Origin: Microbacteriaceae bacterium
GTDB taxonomy: Bacteria; Actinomycetota; Actinomycetes; Actinomycetales; Microbacteriaceae
Direction: 5' to 3'
Length of the DNA stretch: 7,490 nt
NCBI GenBank assembly: GCA_017744755.1
Contig: JAGIAU010000105.1
Location: forward strand, 1 to 7,490
Every line of letters starts with the position of its first letter. The stretch's first letter is position 1. This document shows, in pieces, positions 1-5,022 of this stretch. The notes under the pieces are model-generated. The model was not told the DNA's origin. It made no database searches and saw only the letters and a list, made by a program, of their open reading frames with translations. The position numbers were made by a program, and so were the translations under genes.

Positions 1-326
1 GGCTGGAACGGCGCCGGCGGGGGCGCCGGCGCGGCGGGAGGCGGCGCCGGGGCGGGCGCGGGCTCGGGAGCCGGCTGGACCGGTTCGGGCTCGGGCTCGG
101 GCACCGGCTCCGGTGCGGGCGCGGGGGGCGGCGGCGCCGGGGGCGCCACGAGCTCCATCGGCTCCTGCGCGGCACGGTCCGCCGGGACGGGGGTCACAGG
201 CGCGGCGAACGCGCTGCCGCGGCCCTGCATGGCATCGCTGACCGCGCCGGCGCCGAGCGCCGCGCCGACGACGAGGGCCGTGGCCCCGGTCGCGATGCCG
301 AGGATCTTGAGCTCGGACAGGTTCAT
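1..326 (-). CDS. Pro/Ala/Glu-rich secreted or membrane-anchored protein (N-terminal part, runs off left edge)
   Basis: Open minus-strand frame from ATG at 326-324 to the window edge, giving 108 complete codons without a stop. The ATG is preceded by a purine-rich AAGGTGAG about 5 nt upstream, which supports this start. Residues 8-29 form one hydrophobic Ala/Gly/Val/Leu segment (starting ILGIATGATALVVG). A possible signal-peptidase site, AFA followed by AP, lies near residues 39-43. The charge before the hydrophobic stretch is about neutral (E5, K7), unlike a typical signal peptide, so an uncleaved anchor is equally possible. From about residue 43 the chain is almost entirely Pro, Ala and Glu, with runs such as PEPVPEPEPEPV, a composition seen in wall-spanning linkers of actinobacterial surface proteins. 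No catalytic domain is visible; any folded domain would lie beyond the window. Function is unknown. The extreme G/C run at 1-170 is this linker read on the other strand. Confidence 0.7.
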   Translation of the reverse strand, partial: MNLSELKILGIATGATALVVGAALGAGAVSDAMQGRGSAFAAPVTPVPADRAAQEPMELVAPPAPPPPAPAPEPVPEPEPEPVQPAPEPAPAPAPPPAAPAPPPAPFQ

Positions 327-350
327 CGGTCTCACCTTCCCTGCCGCCGC

Positions 351-366
351 CGCATCCGCTGATGCG
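351..366. repeat. 6-bp inverted repeat in the leader of the Pro-rich gene
   Basis: CGCATC-CGCT-GATGCG is a perfect 6-bp stem with a 4-nt loop, 25 bp upstream of the ATG at 326. On the minus-strand transcript it would sit in the 5' leader just before the ribosome-binding region. It could be an mRNA hairpin or a small operator. No function is shown. Confidence 0.4.
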
Positions 367-385
367 CCGACTCCGCCTCCAGGTA

Positions 386-402
386 ACCCCCCGAACGGGG
401 GT
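386..402 (-). terminator. GC-rich hairpin downstream of the SRPBCC gene (possible terminator or operator)
   Basis: On the minus strand this reads ACCCCC-GTTCG-GGGGGT, a perfect 6-bp stem with a 5-nt loop. It starts 50 bp after the stop codon of the SRPBCC gene and lies 60 bp before the ATG of the Pro-rich gene. No U-tract follows, so a canonical intrinsic terminator is not supported. U-less hairpins have been proposed as terminators in actinobacteria. Because it is the only strong symmetry between the two genes, it may equally be a binding site controlling the Pro-rich gene. No clear -35/-10 pair was found in 327-451. Confidence 0.4.
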
Positions 403-451
403 AAGCCCTGGACGAAGGCTCGGGAACCGCTGAACGCGCAGCGCTGCCGGG

Positions 452-1423
452 TCAGGCCGCGGCGATCGCCTCGAGGCGCGCGTAGCTCGTCTCCATGCCG
501 TCGGTCATGCCGGTGGCGAGGACCATGTCGCGGAACCCGGCGTCCGGGTATGTGATGACGATCGAGAGGAGCGTGCCGTCGTCGAGCGGGGTGAGCGTGA
601 GCTCGTTCACCGTCCCGGGGCCCTCCACGCCGATCATCCGCTCGGTGGTGACCGCGCGGACCGGCTCCTCGGACTCCAGGAGCTCGCCCTCGAAGCCGAA
701 GCGGCCCGTCCCGTCGACCTGCGCCCACTCGTAGCGGTAGCCGTCGCCGACTCGCTCGGCGACCTCGCACACCGGCATCGTCCAGCCGTCGGGCCCGAGC
801 AGCCAGCGCTGCAGCATGGCCCGGTCGTGGTGCGCCCGCCAGACGAGGTCGACGGGGGCGCGGAGCACGCGGGCGACGCGCACCTGGGTGTCGCTGAGGA
901 TCTCGGCCGCGGTCGCGATGCCGGCCGCGTACTCGGCGAGCTCCGCGACGACCGCGTCGATCTGGGACATGGCCTGGCGCGTGCCCTCTTCCATGCCCAT
1001 CTCGGTGAGCTGCTCGAGTTCCTCGATCGAGTTGAAGTGCGTGGTGGTCGTGAGCCGCGAGCCGCCCTCGGTCGCCTCGAAGGAGAAGACCATTCGCATG
1101 CCCGGCAGATCGCGGTTCGGCGAGCCGTCCTCGTGGGCGAAGCCGTCGATGACGCTGAAGGAGTGCGGCGCCTCGACCGTGAGGAACTCCCAGTAGCCCC
1201 TGGAGCGCTCGCCGTCGGGGCCGGTCATCGTGTACTCGCTCCGCCCGCCCGGGTGGAAGTCGTGGCGGGTGAACCTCGCCGGCCAGGTCGGCGGGCCCCA
1301 GAAGCGCTCGAGGCGCCGCGGATCGGCGTAGGCGTCCCAGAGCCGGTGCAGCGGGACGGGGAACTCGGCGACGATCGTCGTCGTGAGCGTCGCCGCGTCG
1401 GAGACGAGGGAGGTGAGCGGCAT
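452..1423 (-). CDS. Tandem SRPBCC (AHSA1/START-like) domain protein
   Basis: A 323-aa protein with two consecutive SRPBCC/AHSA1-like domains. Domain 1 spans about residues 14-162, with the family's early helix and Trp/Gly-Pro signature (VPLHRLWDAYADPRRLERFWGP). Domain 2 spans about 175-320 and repeats that layout (APVDLVWRAHHDRAMLQRW, then LLGPDGW). Both end in a helix after a thin-strand segment (HFNSIEELEQL; TYPDAGFRDM), which fits an internal duplication. The SRPBCC fold encloses a deep hydrophobic pocket for lipids or small aromatic ligands, and AHSA1-type members are often annotated only by fold. No ligand can be assigned. No signal peptide is seen, so the protein is presumably cytoplasmic. 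ATG at 1423-1421 has a good AAGGAG (1436-1431) 7 nt upstream. The gene starts 27 nt after the ArsR-type gene and is almost certainly its operon partner. ArsR-SRPBCC pairs are common in actinobacteria; the two-domain version is the less usual part. Confidence 0.85.
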   Translation of the reverse strand: MPLTSLVSDAATLTTTIVAEFPVPLHRLWDAYADPRRLERFWGPPTWPARFTRHDFHPGGRSEYTMTGPDGERSRGYWEFLTVEAPHSFSVIDGFAHEDGSPNRDLPGMRMVFSFEATEGGSRLTTTTHFNSIEELEQLTEMGMEEGTRQAMSQIDAVVAELAEYAAGIATAAEILSDTQVRVARVLRAPVDLVWRAHHDRAMLQRWLLGPDGWTMPVCEVAERVGDGYRYEWAQVDGTGRFGFEGELLESEEPVRAVTTERMIGVEGPGTVNELTLTPLDDGTLLSIVITYPDAGFRDMVLATGMTDGMETSYARLEAIAAA

Positions 1424-1450
1424 GGCGGGGCTCCTTACGGGGGCGGGGGT

Positions 1451-1798
1451 TCAGGCGTCCTCGGCGAGGAGCGCGTCGAGTCGGGCGATCCGGTCGCGCC
1501 AGACCTGCTCGTAGCGGGCGAGCAGGTGCTGGGCGCGGCGGATCGTCTCGGGGGCGGCGCGGACGATGCGCTCACGGCCGCTCGGGTGCTTGGTGACGAG
1601 CCCGGCGCGCTCGAGGACGGCGACGTGCTTGTGCACCGCGGGGAACGACATGTCGTAGGCCTCGGCGAGCGTCGAGATCGAGACCTCCTCGCGGAGCGTG
1701 CGGAGCACGATGTCGCGCCGGGTCGCGTCGGCGAGCGCCTGGAAGATCCGGTCGATCTCCTCGTCGTCGAGTTCCAGCGAGGGGGTTTCTATAACCAT
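1451..1798 (-). CDS. ArsR/SmtB-family winged-helix transcriptional repressor
   Basis: A 115-aa winged-helix regulator. Residues 18-36 carry the ArsR-family helix FQALADATRRDIVLRTL. The helix-turn-helix is at about 40-66 (ISTLAEAYDMS, then FPAVHKHVAVLERAGLV), and the beta-wing follows at about 73-81 (SGRERIVRA). The C-terminal helix (85-112) is the likely dimerisation arm. There is no cysteine at all, so a thiol metal-sensing site is absent; this is the non-metal ArsR subtype usually found beside SRPBCC genes. The start was chosen at ATG 1798. The longer frame from a GTG at 1825 would place the start inside the promoter spacer. A near-consensus promoter and a perfect inverted repeat cover this ATG, giving autorepression and a leaderless or 1-2-nt-leader message. 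It is probably cotranscribed with the tandem-SRPBCC gene 27 bp downstream, whose product or ligand may be linked to its signal (inference). Confidence 0.88.
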   Translation of the reverse strand: MVIETPSLELDDEEIDRIFQALADATRRDIVLRTLREEVSISTLAEAYDMSFPAVHKHVAVLERAGLVTKHPSGRERIVRAAPETIRRAQHLLARYEQVWRDRIARLDALLAEDA

Positions 1799-1806
1799 TT
1801 GGTTAT
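1791..1806. promoter_or_regulatory. ArsR-type operator: perfect 7-2-7 inverted repeat over the start codon
   Basis: ATAACCA-TT-TGGTTAT is a perfect 7-bp inverted repeat with a 2-bp centre. It abuts the -10 box (1807-1812), covers the predicted transcription start and includes the first eight bases of the arsR-type gene (ATG at 1798-1796). It is AT-rich in strongly GC-rich surroundings. ArsR-family repressors typically bind 12-2-12-like or shorter imperfect AT-rich inverted repeats at this place, so autorepression is the natural reading. Binding has not been shown. Confidence 0.85.
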
Positions 1807-1835
1807 ATGTTAGGCCGCGCCGCACGGGTCGTCAA
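1807..1835 (-). promoter_or_regulatory. Sigma-70-type promoter of the arsR-SRPBCC operon
   Basis: On the minus strand: -35 TTGACG (1835-1830), exactly 17 nt of spacer, -10 TAACAT (1812-1807). Five of six -35 bases match consensus. Eight nucleotides separate the -10 from the ATG at 1798, so transcription should begin at or 1-2 nt before the start codon. The -35 lies only 16 bp beyond the stop of the upstream cardiolipin synthase gene, with no terminator between, so readthrough from that gene is possible. Confidence 0.75.
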
Positions 1836-1851
1836 GCGGGCGGCGGCGCGA

Positions 1852-3348
1852 CTACTGCAGGCCGGCGGTCAGCCGCGCGATGTTGTCGAGCAGCTTCGTG
1901 CGGGTGGGCCGCCGCGTCCACTCCTGCAGCGTCAGCTCGCGGGACCGGGCGCGGTACGCGTCCTCGACGGTCCGCATGCGCCGCACGAAGTCGCGCGAGC
2001 GCACCATGACCGAGATCTCGTAGTTCAGCGTGAACGAGCGCATGTCCATGTTCGACGAGCCGACGACGGCAACGTCGTCGTCGACGGTGAGGTGCTTCGC
2101 GTGCAGGATCGTCGGCGCCGAGTACAGCCAGATGCGCACCCCGGCGCGCAGCAGCGTCTCGTAGTAGCTGCGCTGCGCGTGGAACACCATCGCCTGATCG
2201 CCGATCTCCGAGACGAAGAGCTGGACGTCGAGTCCCTTCTGCGCGGCCGTCGTGATGGCGTAGAGCATCGAGTCGTCCGGGACGAAGTACGGGGACGTGA
2301 TGATGAGCCGCTGCCTCGCCGCGTAGACGAGCGCGTTGAACAGGCGGAGATTGTTCTCCCCGTCGAAGCCGGGGCCGCTCGGCACGACCTGCGCGTCGAT
2401 GAGCTCCTCGCCGGTCTGCGGCTGCGCCTCGCCGACCTCGTGGAAGAGCGCCTCGCCCGTCTCGCTGTACCAGTCGGTGATGAAGAGCGCGTCGATGCCG
2501 CCGACGATCGGGCCCTCGAAGCGGACCATGAGGTCCTTCCAGTGCAGCCCGCGGCGGATGTTCGCCGACTTGTTGTAGGTGGAGTCGATGACGTTCTGCG
2601 ATCCCGTGAAGGCGATCGCGCCGTCGATGACGAGGAGCTTGCGGTGGTTGCGCAGGTCGGGGCGCTGCCAGCGGCCCTTCAGCGGCTGCAGCGGCAGCAT
2701 GAGCTGCCAGATGATGCCGTGCTCGATGAAGAACCGCTTCGTCTTGCGGAAGACGGGCAGGCGCAGGTTCGCGACGTGGTCGAGCAGCACGCGCACGGTC
2801 ACGCCCCGCCGGACGGCGTCCGCCATCGCCTCGAAGAACGGCTGCGTCGTGTCGTCGAGGCCGAAGATGTAGAACTCGGCGTGCACCGTCCGCTGCGCCT
2901 CTCGGATCGCCTTCGTCATGGCGGCGATCGAGGTGTCGTAGTCGGGGTAGAAGTCGGCGCCCGTCGAGCCGCCGACGAGCGGCATCGCGCCGAGGCGGCG
3001 GTTCAGGTCGGCGATCGGCTCGAGCCAGTCCGGCCAGTCCTCCCGGTGCTCCACGAACTCGACGCCGTGCGTGGTCTGCGCGATGAAGCGGTTGACCTCC
3101 GCCTGGCGCTCGCGGCGGCGCTTGCCGACCCGGTGCGAGCCGAAGAGCAGGAAGAGCAGCCATCCGATCTCGGGGATGAACATGATGGCGAGCAGCCAGG
3201 CCGTCGCGGTCTGCGGGCGGCGATTGCGGGGGACGATGAAGACGGCGAGGACGCGGAGCGCGATCGTGAACCCGAGGTACGTCCAGTAGACCCAGTCGGG
3301 CAGGTCGATGACGATGTCGGGCGTGCCGGTCGGCTCCTCCTCGATCAT
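1852..3348 (-). CDS. cls: PLD-type cardiolipin synthase
   Basis: A 498-aa member of the bacterial phospholipase D-type cardiolipin synthases, which join two phosphatidylglycerol molecules to give cardiolipin and glycerol at the cytoplasmic membrane. Two N-terminal hydrophobic segments (about 20-40 and 49-70), the second ending in LFGSHRVGKRRR, form the usual PLDc_N membrane anchor. Two HxKx4D catalytic motifs follow: H235-K237-D242 (NHRKLLVIDG, then FTGSQN) and H416-K418-D423 (HAKHLTVDDD, then VGSSNMDMRS). Both are intact and the length is normal. ATG 3348-3346 overlaps the yajQ stop as ATGA and has no upstream Shine-Dalgarno, since the preceding bases are pyrimidine-rich. Translation is therefore probably coupled to yajQ. 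A GAGGAGGAG stretch lies inside the first codons (residues 3-5). The gene ends 16 bp before the -35 of the next operon. A related PLD-type phosphatidyl transferase is possible but less likely. Confidence 0.93.
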   Translation of the reverse strand: MIEEEPTGTPDIVIDLPDWVYWTYLGFTIALRVLAVFIVPRNRRPQTATAWLLAIMFIPEIGWLLFLLFGSHRVGKRRRERQAEVNRFIAQTTHGVEFVEHREDWPDWLEPIADLNRRLGAMPLVGGSTGADFYPDYDTSIAAMTKAIREAQRTVHAEFYIFGLDDTTQPFFEAMADAVRRGVTVRVLLDHVANLRLPVFRKTKRFFIEHGIIWQLMLPLQPLKGRWQRPDLRNHRKLLVIDGAIAFTGSQNVIDSTYNKSANIRRGLHWKDLMVRFEGPIVGGIDALFITDWYSETGEALFHEVGEAQPQTGEELIDAQVVPSGPGFDGENNLRLFNALVYAARQRLIITSPYFVPDDSMLYAITTAAQKGLDVQLFVSEIGDQAMVFHAQRSYYETLLRAGVRIWLYSAPTILHAKHLTVDDDVAVVGSSNMDMRSFTLNYEISVMVRSRDFVRRMRTVEDAYRARSRELTLQEWTRRPTRTKLLDNIARLTAGLQ

Positions 3349-3836
3349 CGGAGGTTCACGAACTGCAGCGCCACTTCCAGGTCCTTGCCCTTCAGCAGCG
3401 CCATCGTCGCCTGCAGGTCGTCGCGGGACTTGCTCGTGACGCGGAGCTCATCGCCCTGGATCTGCGCCTTGACGGACTTCGGCCCCTCCTCGCGGATGAT
3501 CTTCGCGACCTTCTTCGCATCGTCGGAGGAGATCCCGTTCTTCAGCGCGATCTCGATCCGGAACTCCTTGCCGCTCGCGTACGGCTTGCCGGTGTCGAGC
3601 GACTTGAGCGAGATGCCCCGCTTGATGAACTTCGACTCGACGACGTCGAGCACCGCCTTCGCGCGCTCCTCGGAGCTCGCCTTGAGGAGGAGCTTCTCGC
3701 TGCCGGACCAGTCGACCTCGGCGCCGACGCCCTTGAAGTCGTAGCGCTGCGCGATCTCCTTCTGCGCCTGGTCGACGGCGTTCTTCGCCTCCATGGGGTC
3801 GATCTTGGAGACGATGTCGAAGGAGGAGTCGGCCAT
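3345..3836 (-). CDS. yajQ: YajQ-family nucleotide-binding (cyclic di-GMP-type) protein
   Basis: A 163-aa protein of full family length with clear YajQ (DUF520/UPF0234) hallmarks: the N-terminal SSFDIVSKIDPMEAKNAVDQ, the RYDFKG box (31-36), IKRGISLKSL (71-80), the QIQGDELRVTSKSRDDLQ segment (126-142), and the C-terminal LQFVNLR. The family has two ferredoxin-like domains and binds nucleotides. The Xanthomonas homologue binds cyclic di-GMP and acts with a transcription factor; whether that holds here is not known. The protein is predicted cytoplasmic. ATG 3836 is preceded by TACGAT seven nt upstream and has no Shine-Dalgarno, suggesting a leaderless message. Its stop overlaps the cls start by 4 nt (ATGA), so yajQ and cls form a tight operon. 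It is divergent from ohrR, with 91 bp between the two ATGs. Confidence 0.93.
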   Translation of the reverse strand: MADSSFDIVSKIDPMEAKNAVDQAQKEIAQRYDFKGVGAEVDWSGSEKLLLKASSEERAKAVLDVVESKFIKRGISLKSLDTGKPYASGKEFRIEIALKNGISSDDAKKVAKIIREEGPKSVKAQIQGDELRVTSKSRDDLQATMALLKGKDLEVALQFVNLR

Positions 3837-3843
3837 GTGGAAG

Positions 3844-3849
3844 ATCGTA
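3844..3849 (-). promoter_or_regulatory. Putative -10 box for yajQ (leaderless)
   Basis: TACGAT on the minus strand lies 7 nt before the yajQ ATG (3836) and matches TATAAT at four of six positions, including T1, A2 and T6. No convincing -35 is present at 16-18 bp spacing. If used, the transcript would begin at the start codon. No ribosome-binding site lies between. Confidence 0.5.
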
Positions 3850-3887
3850 TCGGCGGCCGGGGACAGCGGCCCAGCGGATTCGCCGGA

Positions 3888-3907
3888 TTAAGTTGTGCAC
3901 AACTTAA
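3888..3907. promoter_or_regulatory. OhrR operator: perfect 20-bp palindrome
   Basis: TTAAGTTGTGCACAACTTAA is an uninterrupted 20-bp palindrome centred between 3897 and 3898, in the divergent yajQ-ohrR spacer. It contains the proposed ohrR -35 (TTGTGC, 3893-3898), so a bound dimer would block RNA polymerase. MarR/OhrR repressors bind this sort of AT-flanked palindrome in their own promoters. Centred about 62 bp upstream of the yajQ ATG, it might also influence yajQ, but that is inference. Confidence 0.85.
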
Positions 3908-3921
3908 TTGTGTGCAATGAT
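3893..3921 (+). promoter_or_regulatory. Putative ohrR promoter
   Basis: -35 TTGTGC (3893-3898), 17 bp spacer, -10 AATGAT (3916-3921), with the ohrR ATG 6 nt further on. The -10 matches four of six consensus positions. Both elements fall in or beside the operator repeats. No Shine-Dalgarno sequence lies between the -10 and the ATG, which points to a leaderless message. Confidence 0.55.
3907..3918. promoter_or_regulatory. Second, imperfect OhrR-type half-site pair
   Basis: ATTG-TGTG-CAAT has the same TTG-N4-CAA core as the perfect palindrome (TTGTGTGCAA against TTGTGCACAA). Its centre is 15 bp from the centre of the first site, about one and a half helical turns, and it overlaps the putative ohrR -10. 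It may be a lower-affinity second dimer site. Confidence 0.5.
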
Positions 3922-3927
3922 TTGTTC

Positions 3928-4344
3928 ATGTCCGCGACCGCCGTCCTCGACCCGATGCTCTGCTTCGCCGTCTACTCCGCCGAGCGGCGGATCGGGCAGG
4001 TCTACCGGGAGCTCCTCGCTCCGCACGGCCTCAGCTACACGCAGTACCTCGTCCTCATCGCGCTGTGGGAGGACGGCGAGCTCGCGGTCGGCCGGATCGG
4101 CGAGCTGCTCGGCCTCGACTCCGGCACGCTCTCGCCGCTGCTCAAGCGGCTCGAGGCGCGCGGCCTGCTCACCCGCTCCCGTTCCGCGCGCGACGAGCGC
4201 ATGGTCGCCGTCGCCCTGACCGAGACCGGACTCGCGCTCCGCGACGAGCTCGCCGACGTCCCCCGCTGCCTCGGCGAGCGGCTCGGCACCACCCGCGAGC
4301 AGGCGGCCGCGCTCGTCCAGGCGCTCGGGGCCCTCGTCCCCTGA
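3928..4344 (+). CDS. ohrR: OhrR: MarR-family organic-peroxide-sensing repressor
   Basis: A 138-aa winged-helix MarR protein of the OhrR subgroup, which represses ohr until an organic hydroperoxide oxidises its sensing cysteine. The N-terminal box LCFAVYSAERR holds Cys12. Tyr16, Tyr26 and Tyr37 lie 4, 14 and 25 residues after it, the same spacing as Cys15/Tyr19/Tyr29/Tyr40 of Bacillus OhrR. The recognition region is GLDSGTLSPLLKRLEARGLL (62-81), and the wing is around 84-98 (SRSARDERMVAVALT). A second cysteine, Cys114, is placed much as in two-Cys Xanthomonas-type OhrR, so an intersubunit disulfide mechanism is plausible. The start was chosen at ATG 3928. A GTG at 3895 in the same frame lies inside the operator and would cover the promoter. 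The gene is followed after 75 bp by ohr. Confidence 0.93.
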   Translation: MSATAVLDPMLCFAVYSAERRIGQVYRELLAPHGLSYTQYLVLIALWEDGELAVGRIGELLGLDSGTLSPLLKRLEARGLLTRSRSARDERMVAVALTETGLALRDELADVPRCLGERLGTTREQAAALVQALGALVP

Positions 4345-4419
4345 GCCATCGCCGCTCCGCCCGGCCTCCTCTCGAATCACTCCCGGACCCTCACCCGAAT
4401 CCAGAACGAAGGAACGACC

Positions 4420-4845
4420 ATGGACACGATCCTCTACACCGCCGAGGCGCTCTCCACCGGCGATGGCCGCAACGGCCGCGTCCGCACGAGCGACGGCCGG
4501 CTCGACCTCGACCTCGCCATCCCGCAGTCGATGGGCGGCAGCGGCGACGGCGCGAACCCCGAGCTGCTCTTCGCCGCGGGCTACGCCGCCTGCTTCCACT
4601 CGGCGCTGCTCGCGGTCGCCCGCGGCCAGAAGATCAAGCTCGAGGACGAGGCCGTCGGCAGCCGCGTCCACATCGGTCCGAACGGCCAGGGCGGCTTCCA
4701 GCTCGGCGTGGAGCTCGAGGTCGTCATCCCGAACCTTCCGCACGATGAGGCCCAGGCGCTCGCCGACGCCGCGCACCAGGTCTGCCCCTACTCGAACGCG
4801 ACGCGCGGCAACATCGACGTCGTCATCCGGGTCGTCGAGGGCTGA
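4420..4845 (+). CDS. ohr: Ohr: organic hydroperoxide resistance protein (thiol peroxidase)
   Basis: A 141-aa OsmC/Ohr-family peroxidase, normal length, that reduces organic (fatty-acid or alkyl) hydroperoxides using a Cys pair, usually recharged by lipoylated proteins. The peroxidatic Cys58 lies in FAAGYAACFHSAL and the resolving Cys122 in VCPYSNATRGN. Arg17 (GDGRNGRV) and Glu48 (NPELLFAAG) match the active-site Arg/Glu that stabilise the reactive thiolate. The VCPYSNATRGN motif and C-terminal NIDVVIRV separate Ohr from OsmC proper. ATG 4420 has AAGGAA (4409-4414) 5 nt upstream. It sits 75 bp behind ohrR on the same strand. No separate promoter or second copy of the palindrome was seen in that gap, so cotranscription with ohrR under the 3888-3907 operator is most likely. 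The protein is predicted to be cytoplasmic and homodimeric. Confidence 0.96.
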   Translation: MDTILYTAEALSTGDGRNGRVRTSDGRLDLDLAIPQSMGGSGDGANPELLFAAGYAACFHSALLAVARGQKIKLEDEAVGSRVHIGPNGQGGFQLGVELEVVIPNLPHDEAQALADAAHQVCPYSNATRGNIDVVIRVVEG

Positions 4846-4895
4846 GGCCCGGCCGGCCGCGAGGACGTCCGTCCGCAGGTCCCACCCGGCTCCGG

Positions 4896-4901
4896 TATGA
4901 T
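4896..4901 (+). promoter_or_regulatory. Putative -10 box of the tRNA-Tyr gene
   Basis: TATGAT lies 22 nt upstream of the mature tRNA 5' end and matches TATAAT at five of six positions. The bases 17 nt further up (CCGCAG) are a poor -35. Transcription would start near 4908, right at the small hairpin that forms the pre-tRNA leader. Confidence 0.55.
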
Positions 4902-4907
4902 TGACCG

Positions 4908-4919
4908 GCGCGAAAGCGC
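4908..4919 (+). other. GNRA-loop hairpin in the tRNA-Tyr 5' leader
   Basis: GCGC-GAAA-GCGC forms a 4-bp all-GC stem with a GAAA tetraloop, a very stable small RNA hairpin. It begins about 7 nt after the -10 box and ends 4 nt before the mature tRNA. It would therefore make up nearly all of the leader that RNase P removes. Confidence 0.5.
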
Positions 4920-4923
4920 ACTC

Positions 4924-5004
4924 GGCAGATTTCCCAAGCGGCCAAAGGGATCTGACTGTAAATCAGACGCGAGAGCTTCGGGGGTTCGAATCCCTCATCT
5001 GCCA
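4924..5004 (+). tRNA. tRNA-Tyr (anticodon GTA)
   Basis: An 81-nt class II tRNA. The acceptor stem GGCAGAT (4924-4930) pairs fully with ATCTGCC (4997-5003), with discriminator A at 5004. The anticodon stem is TCTGA/TCAGA (4951-4955 and 4963-4967), and the loop CTGTAAA gives anticodon GTA at 4958-4960. The T stem GGGGG/CCCTC (one G-U pair) encloses TTCGAAT (4985-4991). The variable arm (4968-4979) is long, as in bacterial tRNA-Tyr. After the discriminator the DNA reads CCG, so the CCA end is not fully encoded and must be completed by nucleotidyltransferase. Confidence 0.96.
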
Positions 5005-5022
5005 CCGAGTAACGTGCAGGCC

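Noticed and set aside
1..170. G/C-rich low-complexity run as a repeat array or satellite
   Set aside because: There is no fixed repeat unit; it is explained by the Pro/Ala/Glu-rich coding sequence on the minus strand.
827..1813. Plus-strand open frame (328 codons) opposite the SRPBCC and ArsR genes
   Set aside because: It is a shadow frame with no recognisable motif. The minus-strand genes have promoter, ribosome-binding site and family features.
1799..1825. Upstream GTG start for the ArsR-type gene
   Set aside because: It would lie within the promoter spacer between the -35 and -10 boxes; the ATG at 1798 fits the promoter and operator.
1807..3744. Long plus-strand open frame (645 codons) opposite cls and yajQ
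   Set aside because: It is antisense to two genes with clear family motifs, and its product is an Arg/Val/Asp/Glu-rich low-complexity chain typical of the complementary frame in GC-rich DNA.
3895..3927. Upstream GTG start for ohrR
   Set aside because: It lies inside the 20-bp palindrome and the putative promoter, and the added residues do not belong to the OhrR family.
4846..4895. Terminator after ohr (GGCCGGCC and GGACGTCC palindromes)
   Set aside because: These are short contiguous palindromes with no loop and no U-tract, and common by chance in such GC-rich sequence.
4897..5022. N-terminal extension of the GNAT gene
   Set aside because: It would translate through the whole tRNA-Tyr gene; the residues before 5023 are the tRNA read as protein.
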